Source: Roridomyces roridus (taxonomy: Eukaryota; Basidiomycota; Agaricomycetes; Agaricales; Mycenaceae). Taken from it: a DNA stretch of 64,000 nucleotides. Shown here piece after piece: positions 11,444 through 23,444 of this stretch (position 1 is the first letter of the stretch; each line of letters opens with the position of its first letter). The DNA is taken from positions 1,426,001-1,490,000 of the forward strand of contig JARKIF010000002.1 of NCBI GenBank assembly GCA_029378245.1, written 5' to 3'. The position numbers and the translations under genes were made by a program. Under the pieces are notes generated by a model, which was given only the letters and a program-made list of their open reading frames with translations, was not told the DNA's origin and did no database searches.

Positions 11444-14255
11444 ATGCGTAGCTCGTTTCAAAGCCCTGTCGCGTCTCGTGCGCCTACTCCCGTCCCGGGA
11501 CGTTACAAACAATCGCGGTTTGCTTACCAGGACAGCCTCGACGCGCCTGTCTCTCGTTCTCAGTCCCGGGTCAGACCTGGGCGGACTGTGGACGTCTCAT
11601 TCAATGCCCGCCCCAGAACACCAGTCAAACGTGAGTGTGCCTACAGGTTCTTCTTCTTATCCCGTGCGAACGTGTGTATGTACAGGGACCGACATCGGAT
11701 AACACCAAGATCCCCGTCCCGGGCTCATCCGAAAAGGAGATAACGAGAGATGAGAGAGGCGAAGAGACTGGCGAAAATGGGAGGGTTTGGAACGTATACA
11801 ACGAGGAGGCCCAAAAGGCCGATCTTCTCATGACCGACGGTTGGTCCAGGAGCATTGATATCTTATTGGGTGAGTTCAAATGCTCACACGTCCTCTCTGT
11901 TTTGCTCAATATGTTCTTAAGTCTTCGTGAGTGTAAAGATCTGAAAACTGTACCAATCTGACGGCCATAGACTGGTCTTTTTTCTGCAGTCCTCACCACA
12001 TTCATTATCCAGTCATACCAGCTCATGCTCCCGTCCGCGACAGACACCACCAATGCTCTGCTAGCCCATCTAATCAGCCTTCAGCCCAACGCAACAACTC
12101 CATTCCCTATAGCCACGGCACCTCAGTCTACCACCAGTCAACTTCACTGGGTCAATGGCTTCTGGTTCTCGGCCCTGGCTTGCAGTCTCTCCACCGCTCT
12201 CATATCCATGTTGGCCAAGCAATGGCTCCAATCCTATCTCCCTAACGTATCTGGATCTCCCCGCCATCGTGCCCACCAGCGTCAAGCGCGGCTCATACAC
12301 CTCGAAGCCTGGCATGTGCCGGCCATCATCAACGCTCTCCCACTCTTGCTTCACGTCGCATTGCTTTTGTTTTTCGCAGGATTAGTTTTACTGCTCTGGC
12401 CACTCGACCTTGGCATAACCCTGGCGACATGGTTGATAGTCTCGTTGGCATATATTGCATATTTGGCTTCCGTCCTGTTACCGCTGCTCTACCCGGATTG
12501 CCCGTACCAGCATCCTATCACTGATCAATTGAAAATATGGTTGTCCCCGCCAACACCCGCGCCAGCTGTTGCATATTCCCGTCACAAGACTCATCCCCAA
12601 AAAAACATCTACGATGCCCGGTATGTCCTTTCTTGAACTTTCCTGATCTGGGCTACATCTGTGGTTTCAAGGTCATCCATCACCACGTTCGATGACTGCC
12701 GTGGAAGCGACCGCGCGCACGTGGTTATTCAACAAATCGACCGACCGCGAGGTAGTGTCCACCGCACTGCAAGCTATCGCAGGTCTTCCACTCGACTTTT
12801 CCGCCTTTCCAGTTTTGCGAAACGCCGGCGCGCTTCCCCTTATCGAACGGGGCTTCCAGAGTTGCTTTCACAAGGATACCACGGTCGATCTACAGTGGCA
12901 CCTTGTTGACCCTGAAAGCGCAGAGCTGTATTGTCGTGCATGGATGAAGCTGACGCGCGGCACCTCTGAGCAATGGCCATTCGATATCATTCAGCCGCTG
13001 TGGATGCTGCAGGATTTGAGCACTCATCCCGACTCGGCGGCTATAGCTTCATGTGCTATCGCCCTCTCGTCCTTTGACTCGCACATGAGCCTGTGGGAGC
13101 TCCTGATATATCTCGCGCGCTGCAGTGCGGGGGAGGTACAACTTTCGCAGGCAACTCAATGCTGCATTCTCGACAGTATCAGCGCTTGCCTCGTGAAATG
13201 GGAGATGCCTGTGGCTGTCATTGAGGACACGGCTATGCGGGCTGTCCCCGTTTTACTGCGGATGCTCCATCTCACTGAGGACTTGCCCAATTCCAAAGTG
13301 CGTAGCGCTACTGCGTTGGCGTTGCATGTTGTCACGTGCAGCAGCGGGCCAGTCGATCTGGGCTTGTACATGAGCGAGGAGAGGCGGCGTGGAAAGTATT
13401 GCGAGTTGATGATCGAGTCGCTCTCTGTTGTCGTTGACAACCCTGCCCGCTTTGGCATGCAGGATAGTTTGATGGACATTGTCGGTGTGGAATTGGCCCG
13501 ACTGGCGTGTCCTATTGTGGCGCAGTCGGAGCGGTTTCCCCAACAGCTGCGGGCTGTGGCTAGATCAAGTCTTTCAAAGCTATACGCTGACGGAAAAATA
13601 GCGCAAGGGATCGGTAAATATCCAATCATTTGACCTTGTCTTTACTGACGATTCTCTAGTCCCGGACAACATCCTCGCTGACGTGCTTCAACTGCTCTTC
13701 CCTCCCGCGTATCTTTCACAGCAGCAGCAATCTGTCTTTGTCACGTCTCTGGTAGAGACCCTCGAAACGTCGTCCCATCCTGATATCACGAATTGGGCCG
13801 TTCGACTTTTGGAGGTCATTCTCTCGCGCTGCTCCCTCTCCGTTTCGCAGGCGTTCGTGGAGAGCAATGGGATTCACGCTGTCGTGCGAGCGGCCCGAGC
13901 AGGTGCCGTCGACAGCCGGCGGCTGCAGATCGACAGTCTGCGCGCAATGTGCGCATTCATCGCGAGTACGACTAGGGAATACCATTCCATTCCTGCATCG
14001 CAACCTGACTTGGATCGGCAATTCGACGTGCTTTTCCAGTCTGATTTCTTTGCGACGTTGTGTATCGTGGTGGCTTCGCGCAGGTCGTGGCTGTTTGAAA
14101 TCGGGCACTGGCTTCCTGCCATCGTGGAGTTGTGTCGGATCAAGCCAGAACAGGCCGCGTGGAGAATGTTTACAAGATTTTCAGGAGTTTACAGAGAGGA
14201 ATCCGAGGGAGGACGGGTATACGGAGACCCTGGCGCATTTGGATACTATTCGTGA
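11444..14255 (+). CDS. DUF6535 membrane protein with helical C-terminal region
   Basis: The membrane module at about 11980-12640 carries the DUF6535 features: a first helix (TTFIIQSYQLM), then WVNGFWFSALACSLSTALIS and MLAKQWLQSYL, then a paired helix region LLLHVALLLFFAGLVLLLW. This family is basidiomycete-specific and uncharacterised. The exons after 12690 encode a long alpha-helical, HEAT/armadillo-like region rich in Leu and Ala, with no recognised catalytic motif. The N-terminal exon from 11444 is Arg/Ser/Pro-rich and disordered. I could not join the exon ending near 11634 to the next one (about 11690) in frame, so the N-terminal model is tentative. The stop of the last open exon is at 14253-14255. 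Confidence 0.7.
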
Positions 14256-14399
14256 ATTATCTGGCCAGGTTTCGACTTTAGAAAACGGTGAACTGTATTC
14301 TAGTTAGATTTGCTTCCGAGATGATGGGTCTAGCGGCAACGAAAGTGATCTCGGCCTTGTCACCCTCTACTTTACTTGCTACGCAACACACACACGATT

Positions 14400-15176
14400 A
14401 TGGACCACAGCGGACACGGAATGGACGACCACAGCGGACACGGCGGGATGGAGCCTCCCCGCTGCGGCATGAACATGCTCTGGTAGGGCCCCTCGTGCAT
14501 TGCTACGTAAACTCCGACCCACCTGGCTCTCTTCAGGAACTCGCAGATCATAGACACCTGCGTTGTTTTCCCTTCATGGCACATTCGGTCTATGAGCGGA
14601 TTCGTATGGAGCTGTATCGCCATTGTCGCCATCGGTGTCTTCTTTGAATATCTCCGCGCTTCGCCAAGACACTCGATACACGTATTGCCCTCGCGCTGGT
14701 TGCGAGTGGCAAGGCCAAGAGACCTGCGAGTGGGATACGTAGCGGGCGTAGCAGTCCTTCAGGTGCGAGGCTTGTCCTGCTCGAAAACACGTTGCTTGAG
14801 GGGGTGTAATGCAGAGGAGGACGCTGCGCTGCTTACCGGGCGTCGCATGTTCCAGATTCCTTCCGTAGGGTGAGTGCGTTCCAACAAATAGTCGGCCCCA
14901 AACTCAGTGTCACGCAGAACGCCGGTCCCAACGACTCTGCGACTGCTCCGCGCCGCCGTCTATGGCGTAACCGTCCTCATCTCATTTTTCCTCATGCTAA
15001 TTGCCATGACTTATAATGTGCGTCTCTCCGTGCCTTGCTTTCAGATAACTGACGGAATTCAGGTGTACTTGATCTTTGCTACGGTGCTCGGTGCAGCGTT
15101 GGGCCACATTATATTCAATGGCACCATCAACATCGATGCGTTGCTGAGCGAGGAGGCAAAGGGAGTCTGCCATTGA
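14400..15176 (+). CDS. ctr: CTR-family high-affinity copper transporter
   Basis: The protein starts MDHSGHGMDDHSGHGGM, a His/Met-rich extracellular copper-binding tail. It continues with a first membrane helix (SGFVWSCIAIVAIGVFFEYL), a Ser/Gly-rich cytosolic loop, and a second and third helix: LISFFLMLIAMTYNVYLIF (MxxxM-type MLIAM) and LGAALGHIIFN (Gx3G-type packing). The family forms trimeric Cu(I) pores at the plasma membrane. Introns follow MNML (donor 14506), IPSVG, and TYN. Within the loop the best protein reading (AKTLDTRIALALVASGKAKR) is one frame off between about 14655 and 14802, with compensating changes at each end. Loss or gain of one base at each end gives a continuous protein. 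Confidence 0.9.
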
Positions 15177-15253
15177 ACGCAGGGCGAGGAGAGCAGAATT
15201 TGTATTTTGATGTTTACGTACGGACGCGTTCCCCTTTACTCTTTCACTTCATC

Positions 15254-16757
15254 ATGGAAAACGAAACAGACGACATTGAGATTGAATCCTTCTCTGAATC
15301 CTCCGACGATGAGCAGCCCGACGCCGCAGGATGTATCGAAGACCTCGTCGCGTCCTTTCTCTTCCAACTCAGCAATCCATCGGGCTTCAACGCAGCGGAA
15401 ACCGAGGTCGAAAGCGGATACGAGTCGTCCAGTGCCGCCACGAGAACTAGACGGACGGCGCCAATTGAATTGTCTATAGCTGATCGACGACAGGATAGGT
15501 ATGTGGTGCATGTACTCCTGCTAATACGCGCGTCAAGACGAGTCGCGTTCCAGTGGCGCATTTCGAACGATGCGTTACCCTGTAAAGCGAGCCACGGGAA
15601 GTGCCCGCGCGTTTGGTGAGTCGCGTCCATTTCACTACCGCGACGCGAAGCTGATAGTTCACTGGAGCTCAAATGTTCAAGGTTCTGGAACATATGCATG
15701 AGGCCATCGTGGACGGTGTTCCAGCTACGAAACGGGATATCTACTACAAGGACACGCTGCTCTTCAAGAAACAGAAAGTGGTGGATAATGTGGGTTAACC
15801 GCTTCTTCTGTGCTGTACTGAGAACGCGATTAGTTGGTAGACGACCTTGCGGCGACTTTTGAGCTGGAGCGTGCAGACATGAACATTGTGAGAGGTTTTA
15901 CAGGAGGTTTTCGATTCTTTTTTGACTAGCTGCAACAGCGCGCGACTTCCAAAGGGCTGGTTTGTGGCTCTGGTCTGGTCATGCATCTCGTGTCCGGAGA
16001 ACAAGTCCGCGGAAATGACACCGAGGGCGCGTTCATACCGGTTGGCGAAGACATCAAGTCGTATACAGTGGCAGAAGACGTCGAGTGGGTGCTGGTCGTC
16101 GAAAAAGATGTAAGTGGATCTTGTCTTCCGGATACGCGTTTCAAACAAAGACCAGGCCGTCTTTCAAACGCTCTGTCGACTACGGCTAGCGGACCACCCG
16201 GACCTCGCCCGCGGGCTTATCATCACGGTGCGTTGTGTGGGTCGGTCTTTGGGGCCATAGTTGAAGCTTGGATAGGGGAAGGGCTATCCAGACGTTGCAA
16301 CAAGGCAGCTAGTCGCAACATTGGCCGCACTCCTCCCACGCCGTATCCCGATCCTCGGCCTTGTCGACGGGGACCCGTATGGGATGGACATTCTGGCGGT
16401 GTACAAATACGGGAGTAGAGCGATGAAACACGAGGAGGAGAAGCTTGCTGCGCCTCGGGTCAAGTATCTGGGCGTCCTGGCTAGTGAATTGACGAGGTGA
16501 GAGATGGATGTCTGTTGATTTTTTGCGAGCTGATCCTCGGCTGTAGCTTTGGCGTTCACCATGACGCGTTGCTGCCGATCTCCATGAACGACGAGAAGAA
16601 GGCGCTGTCGATGCTCATGTCGCGGGACCTCCCCGTGAAATGGAAGAAGGAGCTCTCGAGGATGTTGCACTCGCGGCGAAAGGCGGAGATTGAAGTTTTG
16701 GAGGGCGGACTGGTGGAGTACTTGGTGGCAAAGATTGGGAATAAATTAGGCGAATGA
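15254..16757 (+). CDS. spo11: SPO11 meiotic double-strand-break transesterase
   Basis: The gene encodes a topoisomerase VI subunit A-like protein. The winged-helix/5Y-CAP region contains KRDIYYKDTLLFKKQ (about 15731-15775), which carries the catalytic tyrosine. The Toprim domain contains VEWVLVVEKD, LIITGKGYPDVATRQLV, the metal-binding GLVDGDPYGMDILAVYKYGS, and the final helices up to KIGNKLGE. Spo11 cuts DNA in meiosis through a covalent tyrosyl-DNA link. The N-terminus from 15254 is acidic (DIEIESFSESSDDEQPDAAG), as in other fungal Spo11 proteins, and poorly conserved. Several short introns interrupt the gene (for example near 15790-15835 and 16110-16150). The next gene lies 130 bp downstream on the same strand. 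Confidence 0.93.
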
Positions 16758-16886
16758 TTGTCGTCCTCCGTTGTCCTCCGTCCCGATTAAGTATATCAGA
16801 TAACCTTATCTCCTTCCGATGGCCGGCGGAGACTTAAATACTCAAGTTAAAGTCGGACTCCATTCCGTCCTTCTTCCTGCTCTACC

Positions 16887-18713
16887 ATGTACTCCTCCGC
16901 TGGTCTCGCATCCACTCCTGCCGACCTGCTCATCGAGGTCGCTGGCTACCTCCAGCGCTCTGACGTCCTCAACCTCTCGCTCACCTCCAAAGTATTCTTC
17001 TCCGACATCGCCCCAGCGCTCTACAAGTCGGTGTTTCTCAACTCGGCAGGCCAATGTACGACTACTCTCGCCATGCTCAAACGACGGAAGGACATTGCCC
17101 GACATGTCCGCGAATTACTTGTTCGTCCGTCAAGGTCGCATGACCCGCCAGATTTGGCGGTTCTACATAGCAGAGCAGCCTCTATGGCTGTTACTGAAAT
17201 TCGCGTCCTCTCGATCGCTGGATGCGCTGCAAAAATTCACCTGGTGCGACGACGAGGTTCCGTACCACGAGGAAATGTGGCTTGCACTCCGCATGTGGTG
17301 AGCACGACCTTCCACCTCTTTCTCCGCGTCCCTGTTGCCTCACTCTGGTTCCCAGCTGTCCACAGCTGCGTTATCTGAGCACGAGCATTGGTGCATACTT
17401 CCCCCCAACGAGCCATGTGTGTCATTCTTCCGTTGATACATATCGCAGGATCCACTCACTCCGATGATTAGCTCTTCAACTTCACGGACTTGCTCGGATT
17501 TTCCATCTATCTTACTCCGGGCTTCTATGAAAATCATAACGAATCCCTCGATGGTATGCATCCGAAGTGCAAATCTCCGTTAGATGCCTAATCACGGACA
17601 ACTAGAGACCCAACTACCGAGCAAGCGGCTCTGGGACATGCTGTTCAAACGATGTCCGAACCTCGAGGTACTGGCCATCGAGGGTTCTTCCACGTTCCCT
17701 GCAGACGCCAAGTGTATAACAGACGGCCGCTGGCCGAATCTTCAAAAATTGACTTTGGGGGACATTTCGGTCGTGGACTGGACTCGTCCTGGTGTTCCTC
17801 CAGCAAAGAGCGCATTTGCCTCCTTCTTGGAGGCCCACACCGAGTTGCAAAGTCTCACCCTTTCGCGACACTCCATCGACTTTGCGCAACTCAACACTCT
17901 GGACTCGGAGGCGATTAAACTCACATCCTTCTCCGGCACACTCACCCAACTCCAGGCGCTCTCGCACTCTTATTCCACCATCAAATCCTTGTCTTTCCGC
18001 GACCCAGTATGGTCTCGAGACGTCACGACGATGGCTATTTCCGGCATCCTGGGGCAGCTCACCGCCCTCACTGAGCTAGAGATTTCCTTCATGCTCCACT
18101 CGCCGTATGACAGCAGCGGTATCCTCCGCGCGCTCGTCGCAGCCTGCCCCCACCTCACCGACCTCAAACTGAGCTGCATCCGCAAGACGTCCTTCCAACT
18201 AGACGCCTTTGTCAAAGCACTCCCTTCCTTCAGGCGGCTTCGCACGCTCTCGCTGACACTGGTCAGCCCCGGCGACGTCACGCTCGCAGCAGCAGGCATG
18301 CGTATAGGCACGACTCAACCCGCGTCTCCGTTCCTTCACACTCGCATTCGTGCCTCCATCCTACCCACATGCGCTCCCTCGCCAGAGGTTGAACCCATTC
18401 CCTCGCACTGAAAAAGGCGCGTGCGACGTTTGAGCTCGTGTGTGATGCACATGACTTGCCGACGGCGCTGCGGGTGTGTGAGAGCGAGACGACGGTTTGG
18501 CCGTGGGGACTTGGGGCGTCGAGGAAAGTCAAGAGGTATATGCTGGATTTGCGGCCGCCCGGCGCACCGGGACGCCGGACCGAAGGGCTACGCGGAGCCT
18601 CTCGGAATCATGCTGGAGAATTCAGCAGCTGGGGAGGAGATGCGCGTATTCGTGCTCTCGTCGTTGTTGGTTTGCTTTGCCGGCGCGTTTGTCGTCAAGG
18701 GATGATTTTGTAG
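16887..18713 (+). CDS. F-box protein with leucine-rich repeat-like region
   Basis: The N-terminus (STPADLLIEVAGYLQRSDVL, NLSLTSKVFFSDIAPALYKS) is an F-box-like domain that would dock to Skp1. After it come LRR-like helix-strand units (RHVRELLVRP; LEVLAIEGSS; LQKLTLGDIS; LQSLTLSRHSIDF; LTDLKLSCIR; LRTLSLTL). The C-terminus (NPRLRSFTLAFVPP; TVWPWGLGASRKVKRYM; LDLRPPG) resembles the tail of an expanded agaricomycete F-box family. The conserved reading needs one-base skips near 17201, at 18307-18308 (GG) and at 18411-18415 (A5). This could be a decaying member of a multigene family or sequence errors. The substrate is unknown. Confidence 0.7.
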
Positions 18714-19019
18714 GACCAAAACTCTTCACTTAGATTACACTTTTTTAATACCAACCCCGAACCTTGTATGTACATAGTGTACCCGTAGTTGTAGAGTCAG
18801 TGGTGGTGCTCGATCTATACAAAAGCAAGATTGTGGTAGTACTGTAGATGATGTAGATGAATACATGAGGACATCGCAGCGAGCGAGCGAGCGGATGGGT
18901 GGGTGGCCAGTAGGCGTCGGATGCGCCAATTAGTACCTGCCGACAAGGCGAGGACGACAACGATAAGTAAAAACCCGACAACAGAAAGAAGGCAAAACAA
19001 GCGAAAGGGGAGGGGAGTA

Positions 19020-20697
<1,678 letters not shown>

Positions 20698-21138
20698 ATG
20701 GCTGACGACCACAATAACGACGCTCCCCCAGCCTACGACGGTCCCTCCAAAGACGTCAAGGCGCCCCTCACTCCGACCAATATTCCCGCCATGAATGCCG
20801 GCCCGGCATACGTCCCCAGTGCAGGACCATCTGCGCAGCAGCCAGTCCAAGTCTACCACTACGACAACCCTATAACGGGCGAACACGTCGTCTCACTCCT
20901 CCCTCCCAACCACCCCGAGATGATTTGTCTCCAGTCGGGCCAACATGTACTACATACGAGCTACGGCTTGCTTGGTGCGTCCAATTATCTCTCTTCGCTG
21001 CCTTTCACTAACTTTGGCTTCACAGGTCTCCTAGCAGCCGTCTTCTGGTTCCCACTCGGAATCGGCTTGTGTCTGCTCGACCGCCGAGTCAAGTGCACGA
21101 GATGCGGTCGCCTCGTCGAGGATGGTGTCTGTGCATGA
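20698..21138 (+). CDS. Brain protein I3 (BRI3)/LITAF-like small membrane protein
   Basis: The protein is about 130 aa in two exons with one 50-nt intron after GLL. The N-terminus is Pro-rich and disordered with PPAY (PPAYDGPSKD), a possible WW-domain ligand for Nedd4/Rsp5-type ubiquitin ligases. The C-terminus contains GLLAAVFWFPLGIGLCLLDR followed by KCTRCGRLVEDG, which is the BRI3-like layout of a membrane segment flanked by a Cys knuckle. Family members are lysosomal or endosomal membrane proteins of poorly known role. Start and stop are clear (20698 and 21136-21138). Confidence 0.75.
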   Translation: MADDHNNDAPPAYDGPSKDVKAPLTPTNIPAMNAGPAYVPSAGPSAQQPVQVYHYDNPITGEHVVSLLPPNHPEMICLQSGQHVLHTSYGLLGASNYLSSLPFTNFGFTGLLAAVFWFPLGIGLCLLDRRVKCTRCGRLVEDGVCA

Positions 21139-21341
21139 TTCTCACGGCTTTGGACTTTTTCTGTACTGTACACGATTGTATCGAGATAATATGAGCATTG
21201 TACTGGAACTTTCTACGCTGCGCGTCAAGATCTAGCCATTTATAAATGGAGTGAGATGCGTTACAAGCAATCTAATCATCCCAAGCACTAATTGTGCGGC
21301 TGCCAAAAATGGCGGCGTTGCCTCTTGAGGAATTCCTCAAT

Positions 21342-21460
21342 TAGGAGTTGTCGGGAGGCCCAAGAACATGTTCAAGAAGTTACGCTCGCTCTTGATCCTC
21401 TAATGGGAGTTGCCGGGAGCCCCAAGAAAAACAAAAAGTTACGCTCCTTTGGAAAAATGA
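21342..21460 (-). repeat. Tandem duplication of about 59 bp at the 3' end of the SET gene
   Basis: Two imperfect direct copies are seen. On the minus strand each begins gagcgtaactt and continues with cttggg, ctcccg, caactcc. Both encode a similar segment (NFL..FLGLP.TP). The downstream copy then runs into a stop (TPN-stop, TCA at 21337-21339 on the plus strand). Confidence 0.6.
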
Positions 21461-22771
21461 GGTGGATAGAAAAGGAAGAAAAACGCACTCACCTGAAGCC
21501 CCTCTATTAGCAGCACCCCACCACATAAAGGTATCAGGATAGACAATGTTCTTGAGCATCTCTGCCGCGCTCTCCGTCACCACATTGCACAACGCAAACT
21601 CCCTCGCCCGGCCCATCCACGCACGGAACCCAATAACATCCTCGAGCGCAGCAAAGCAAATCGCCAGCGCCGCAGAGTGCAAGAAATAGGCATATCCGTA
21701 CAAGCCTTCCGCCGTCATGTCCCCGATGGCAGCTAGGTGAAACGCAATCACCTGCTGCAGCCCGCCCTGGTTGGTGCTTCGCCCGGGAGCTTGGTGCCAC
21801 GTGGTGAAGGGAACAAAGGTGGCGGCGCGGGTGGTGGAGAATATGCGCTCCCGACGTGCATCGCTCTCGGCCACGGCAGTAGGTGTGGGAAGCGTGCACT
21901 GAGCGCAGAGACAGTCGAAATGGCATAAATCGCGGATTCGAGTCTGCCGCTCTGCACGCGTCACGAAGTGGTCGAGATCAATGTAGGAGAGGACGAGCTC
22001 TTCGCCTTTGGTTATGGGTCGAAGGGCGCGGACGACGAGCGTGAAAGATTGGGTGTCGAATCGGGCGATGGCGTTGGGTGCGCAGCTGTGGTTGATGCGG
22101 CTTGCCTTGAGGAACACGGCACAGTGGCCCATGGCTGCAGGTACAGGCGCGCAAGGTGCAGGAAGGGCGATACCCAAGGCATTACTCCTCACAAGCCCCT
22201 CTTCTTGGCTGTACAACCCTGATGGCTGGGCGTTGTGTAGCTGAAGCAAAGCAGGCAACGCATTCTCTGGGACGCGGTTCACGAGTTCGCCATAAACCTC
22301 TGCACGCGTCATGCCGAAGTTGAGAGCGAACGTGTTTTGGACGACGGTGACGGGGTACTCGACGAGCAAGACCGAGGCAGCGCGGATGTCTTGCGTGGCA
22401 AAGACGCCCGTGCCCATATTTCCTGTGTCGCGAAACTGGATCGCATTCTCCAGCGCGTCGGGAAGTGGAGAGAAACGCGTCGGCAGGAGGCGAAGAACCT
22501 CGCAGTCGAGGAGGGCACTGACTTCCGTGTCCCCGACGCGAATGTTACGGAATACAAGACGCTGCTGGGACCCCAGGTCTTGCCAGTCGACTTTCGCCGA
22601 CATGTGAGGATCATCTGAGAGGCGAATGTTCTTTCTGCCCCAGGCTCGTAGCTCCTTGACGGCATATTTGGCTGTTGCTCGCTTTGACACGTCTTCGTCG
22701 TCGTCGTCGTTAAACAGGGGTCGGTCGGGGAATGCGGGGTGTGCGTTATCGCGTCTGAACCCTGGGAGCAT
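21380..22771 (-). CDS. SET-domain protein (SMYD-like lysine methyltransferase)
   Basis: One uninterrupted 463-codon frame. SET motifs: TGVFATQDIRAASVLLVEYP (N-SET), the SAM/substrate motif RINHSCAPNA, and the C-terminal GEELVLSYIDLDHFVTRAER. A post-SET-like Cys cluster (CHFDCLCAQC) and a helical C-terminal region follow. No MYND finger is seen splitting the SET domain. Such fungal proteins are annotated as SET/SMYD-type with unknown substrate. The N-terminus from MLPGFRRDNAHPAFPD is acidic and probably flexible. The last residues may change if a donor near 21505 (GTGAGTGCG) is used; the true 3' end is uncertain because of the adjacent tandem duplication. Confidence 0.82.
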   Translation of the reverse strand: MLPGFRRDNAHPAFPDRPLFNDDDDEDVSKRATAKYAVKELRAWGRKNIRLSDDPHMSAKVDWQDLGSQQRLVFRNIRVGDTEVSALLDCEVLRLLPTRFSPLPDALENAIQFRDTGNMGTGVFATQDIRAASVLLVEYPVTVVQNTFALNFGMTRAEVYGELVNRVPENALPALLQLHNAQPSGLYSQEEGLVRSNALGIALPAPCAPVPAAMGHCAVFLKASRINHSCAPNAIARFDTQSFTLVVRALRPITKGEELVLSYIDLDHFVTRAERQTRIRDLCHFDCLCAQCTLPTPTAVAESDARRERIFSTTRAATFVPFTTWHQAPGRSTNQGGLQQVIAFHLAAIGDMTAEGLYGYAYFLHSAALAICFAALEDVIGFRAWMGRAREFALCNVVTESAAEMLKNIVYPDTFMWWGAANRGASGECVFLPFLSTSFFQRSVTFCFSWGSRQLPLEDQERA

Positions 22772-23444
22772 GGTTTAGAGAGAAAAATTAATAATGTTGA
22801 GAAAGAAAAGAAGCTGCCAGTGCCTGCATCAGCAACGGGGCGAGAAGGGCTGTAGAAGCACCGTCATGAAACGCAAGACTACGTACATTCATGGGGCCTT
22901 GAATTGCCTGCGCTGGCCGGGAATGCATGCATGCAGCATTGACGAGGAGAGGAAACGGAACGGAGATGATGAGGATCTCCTAAGCAATTTGATATCTAAT
23001 CTCAACCAGCCTCTTTTCGTGCGCCACCGACGAGGCAATTAAGAGGAATTATAGCCTCGGAAGTCGGCCCTTCTGTTGCTCTGGGAACTGGCGGCGACAG
23101 GCGACGTATATACGGACAAGCTCGTGAAGAATTCGAAGATTCGACCTTCGTCCATCCGCGGATTTTTCTGGAGAACAGCTGGCAAATGCAGAGGCCAGCT
23201 GGACAATTTACCAGCGCACTCATTGGATTAAAAATCTACGTTTAATTGGCGTGTATGCGGCGTAATTGACGATTTTTTTTGCATCCGTCGAAGCTAAAAG
23301 ACTGCCACGCCTGATCTGTGCCTGTACGAGAGGCGGCTCCGTCCCAAAACGGTCATCTAACCACTTGGGTTCTTATGAGTCTCGACCATAAAATCGCCAT
23401 ATTACCTCCCTTCCCAACTCTTCTCTCCTCCTCCCGCCGCCATA
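22772..23444. other. Divergent intergenic region, no gene seen
   Basis: About 670 bp separate the SET gene start (minus) from the start of the membrane protein gene (plus). Only short unremarkable open frames are present. It includes an AT-rich patch near 23220-23300 with a run of eight T at about 23273. It presumably contains both promoters. Confidence 0.45.

Noticed and set aside
18870..18905. GCGAGCGAGCGAGCG simple repeat
   Set aside because: Short microsatellite in a 3' region with no structural or regulatory evidence.
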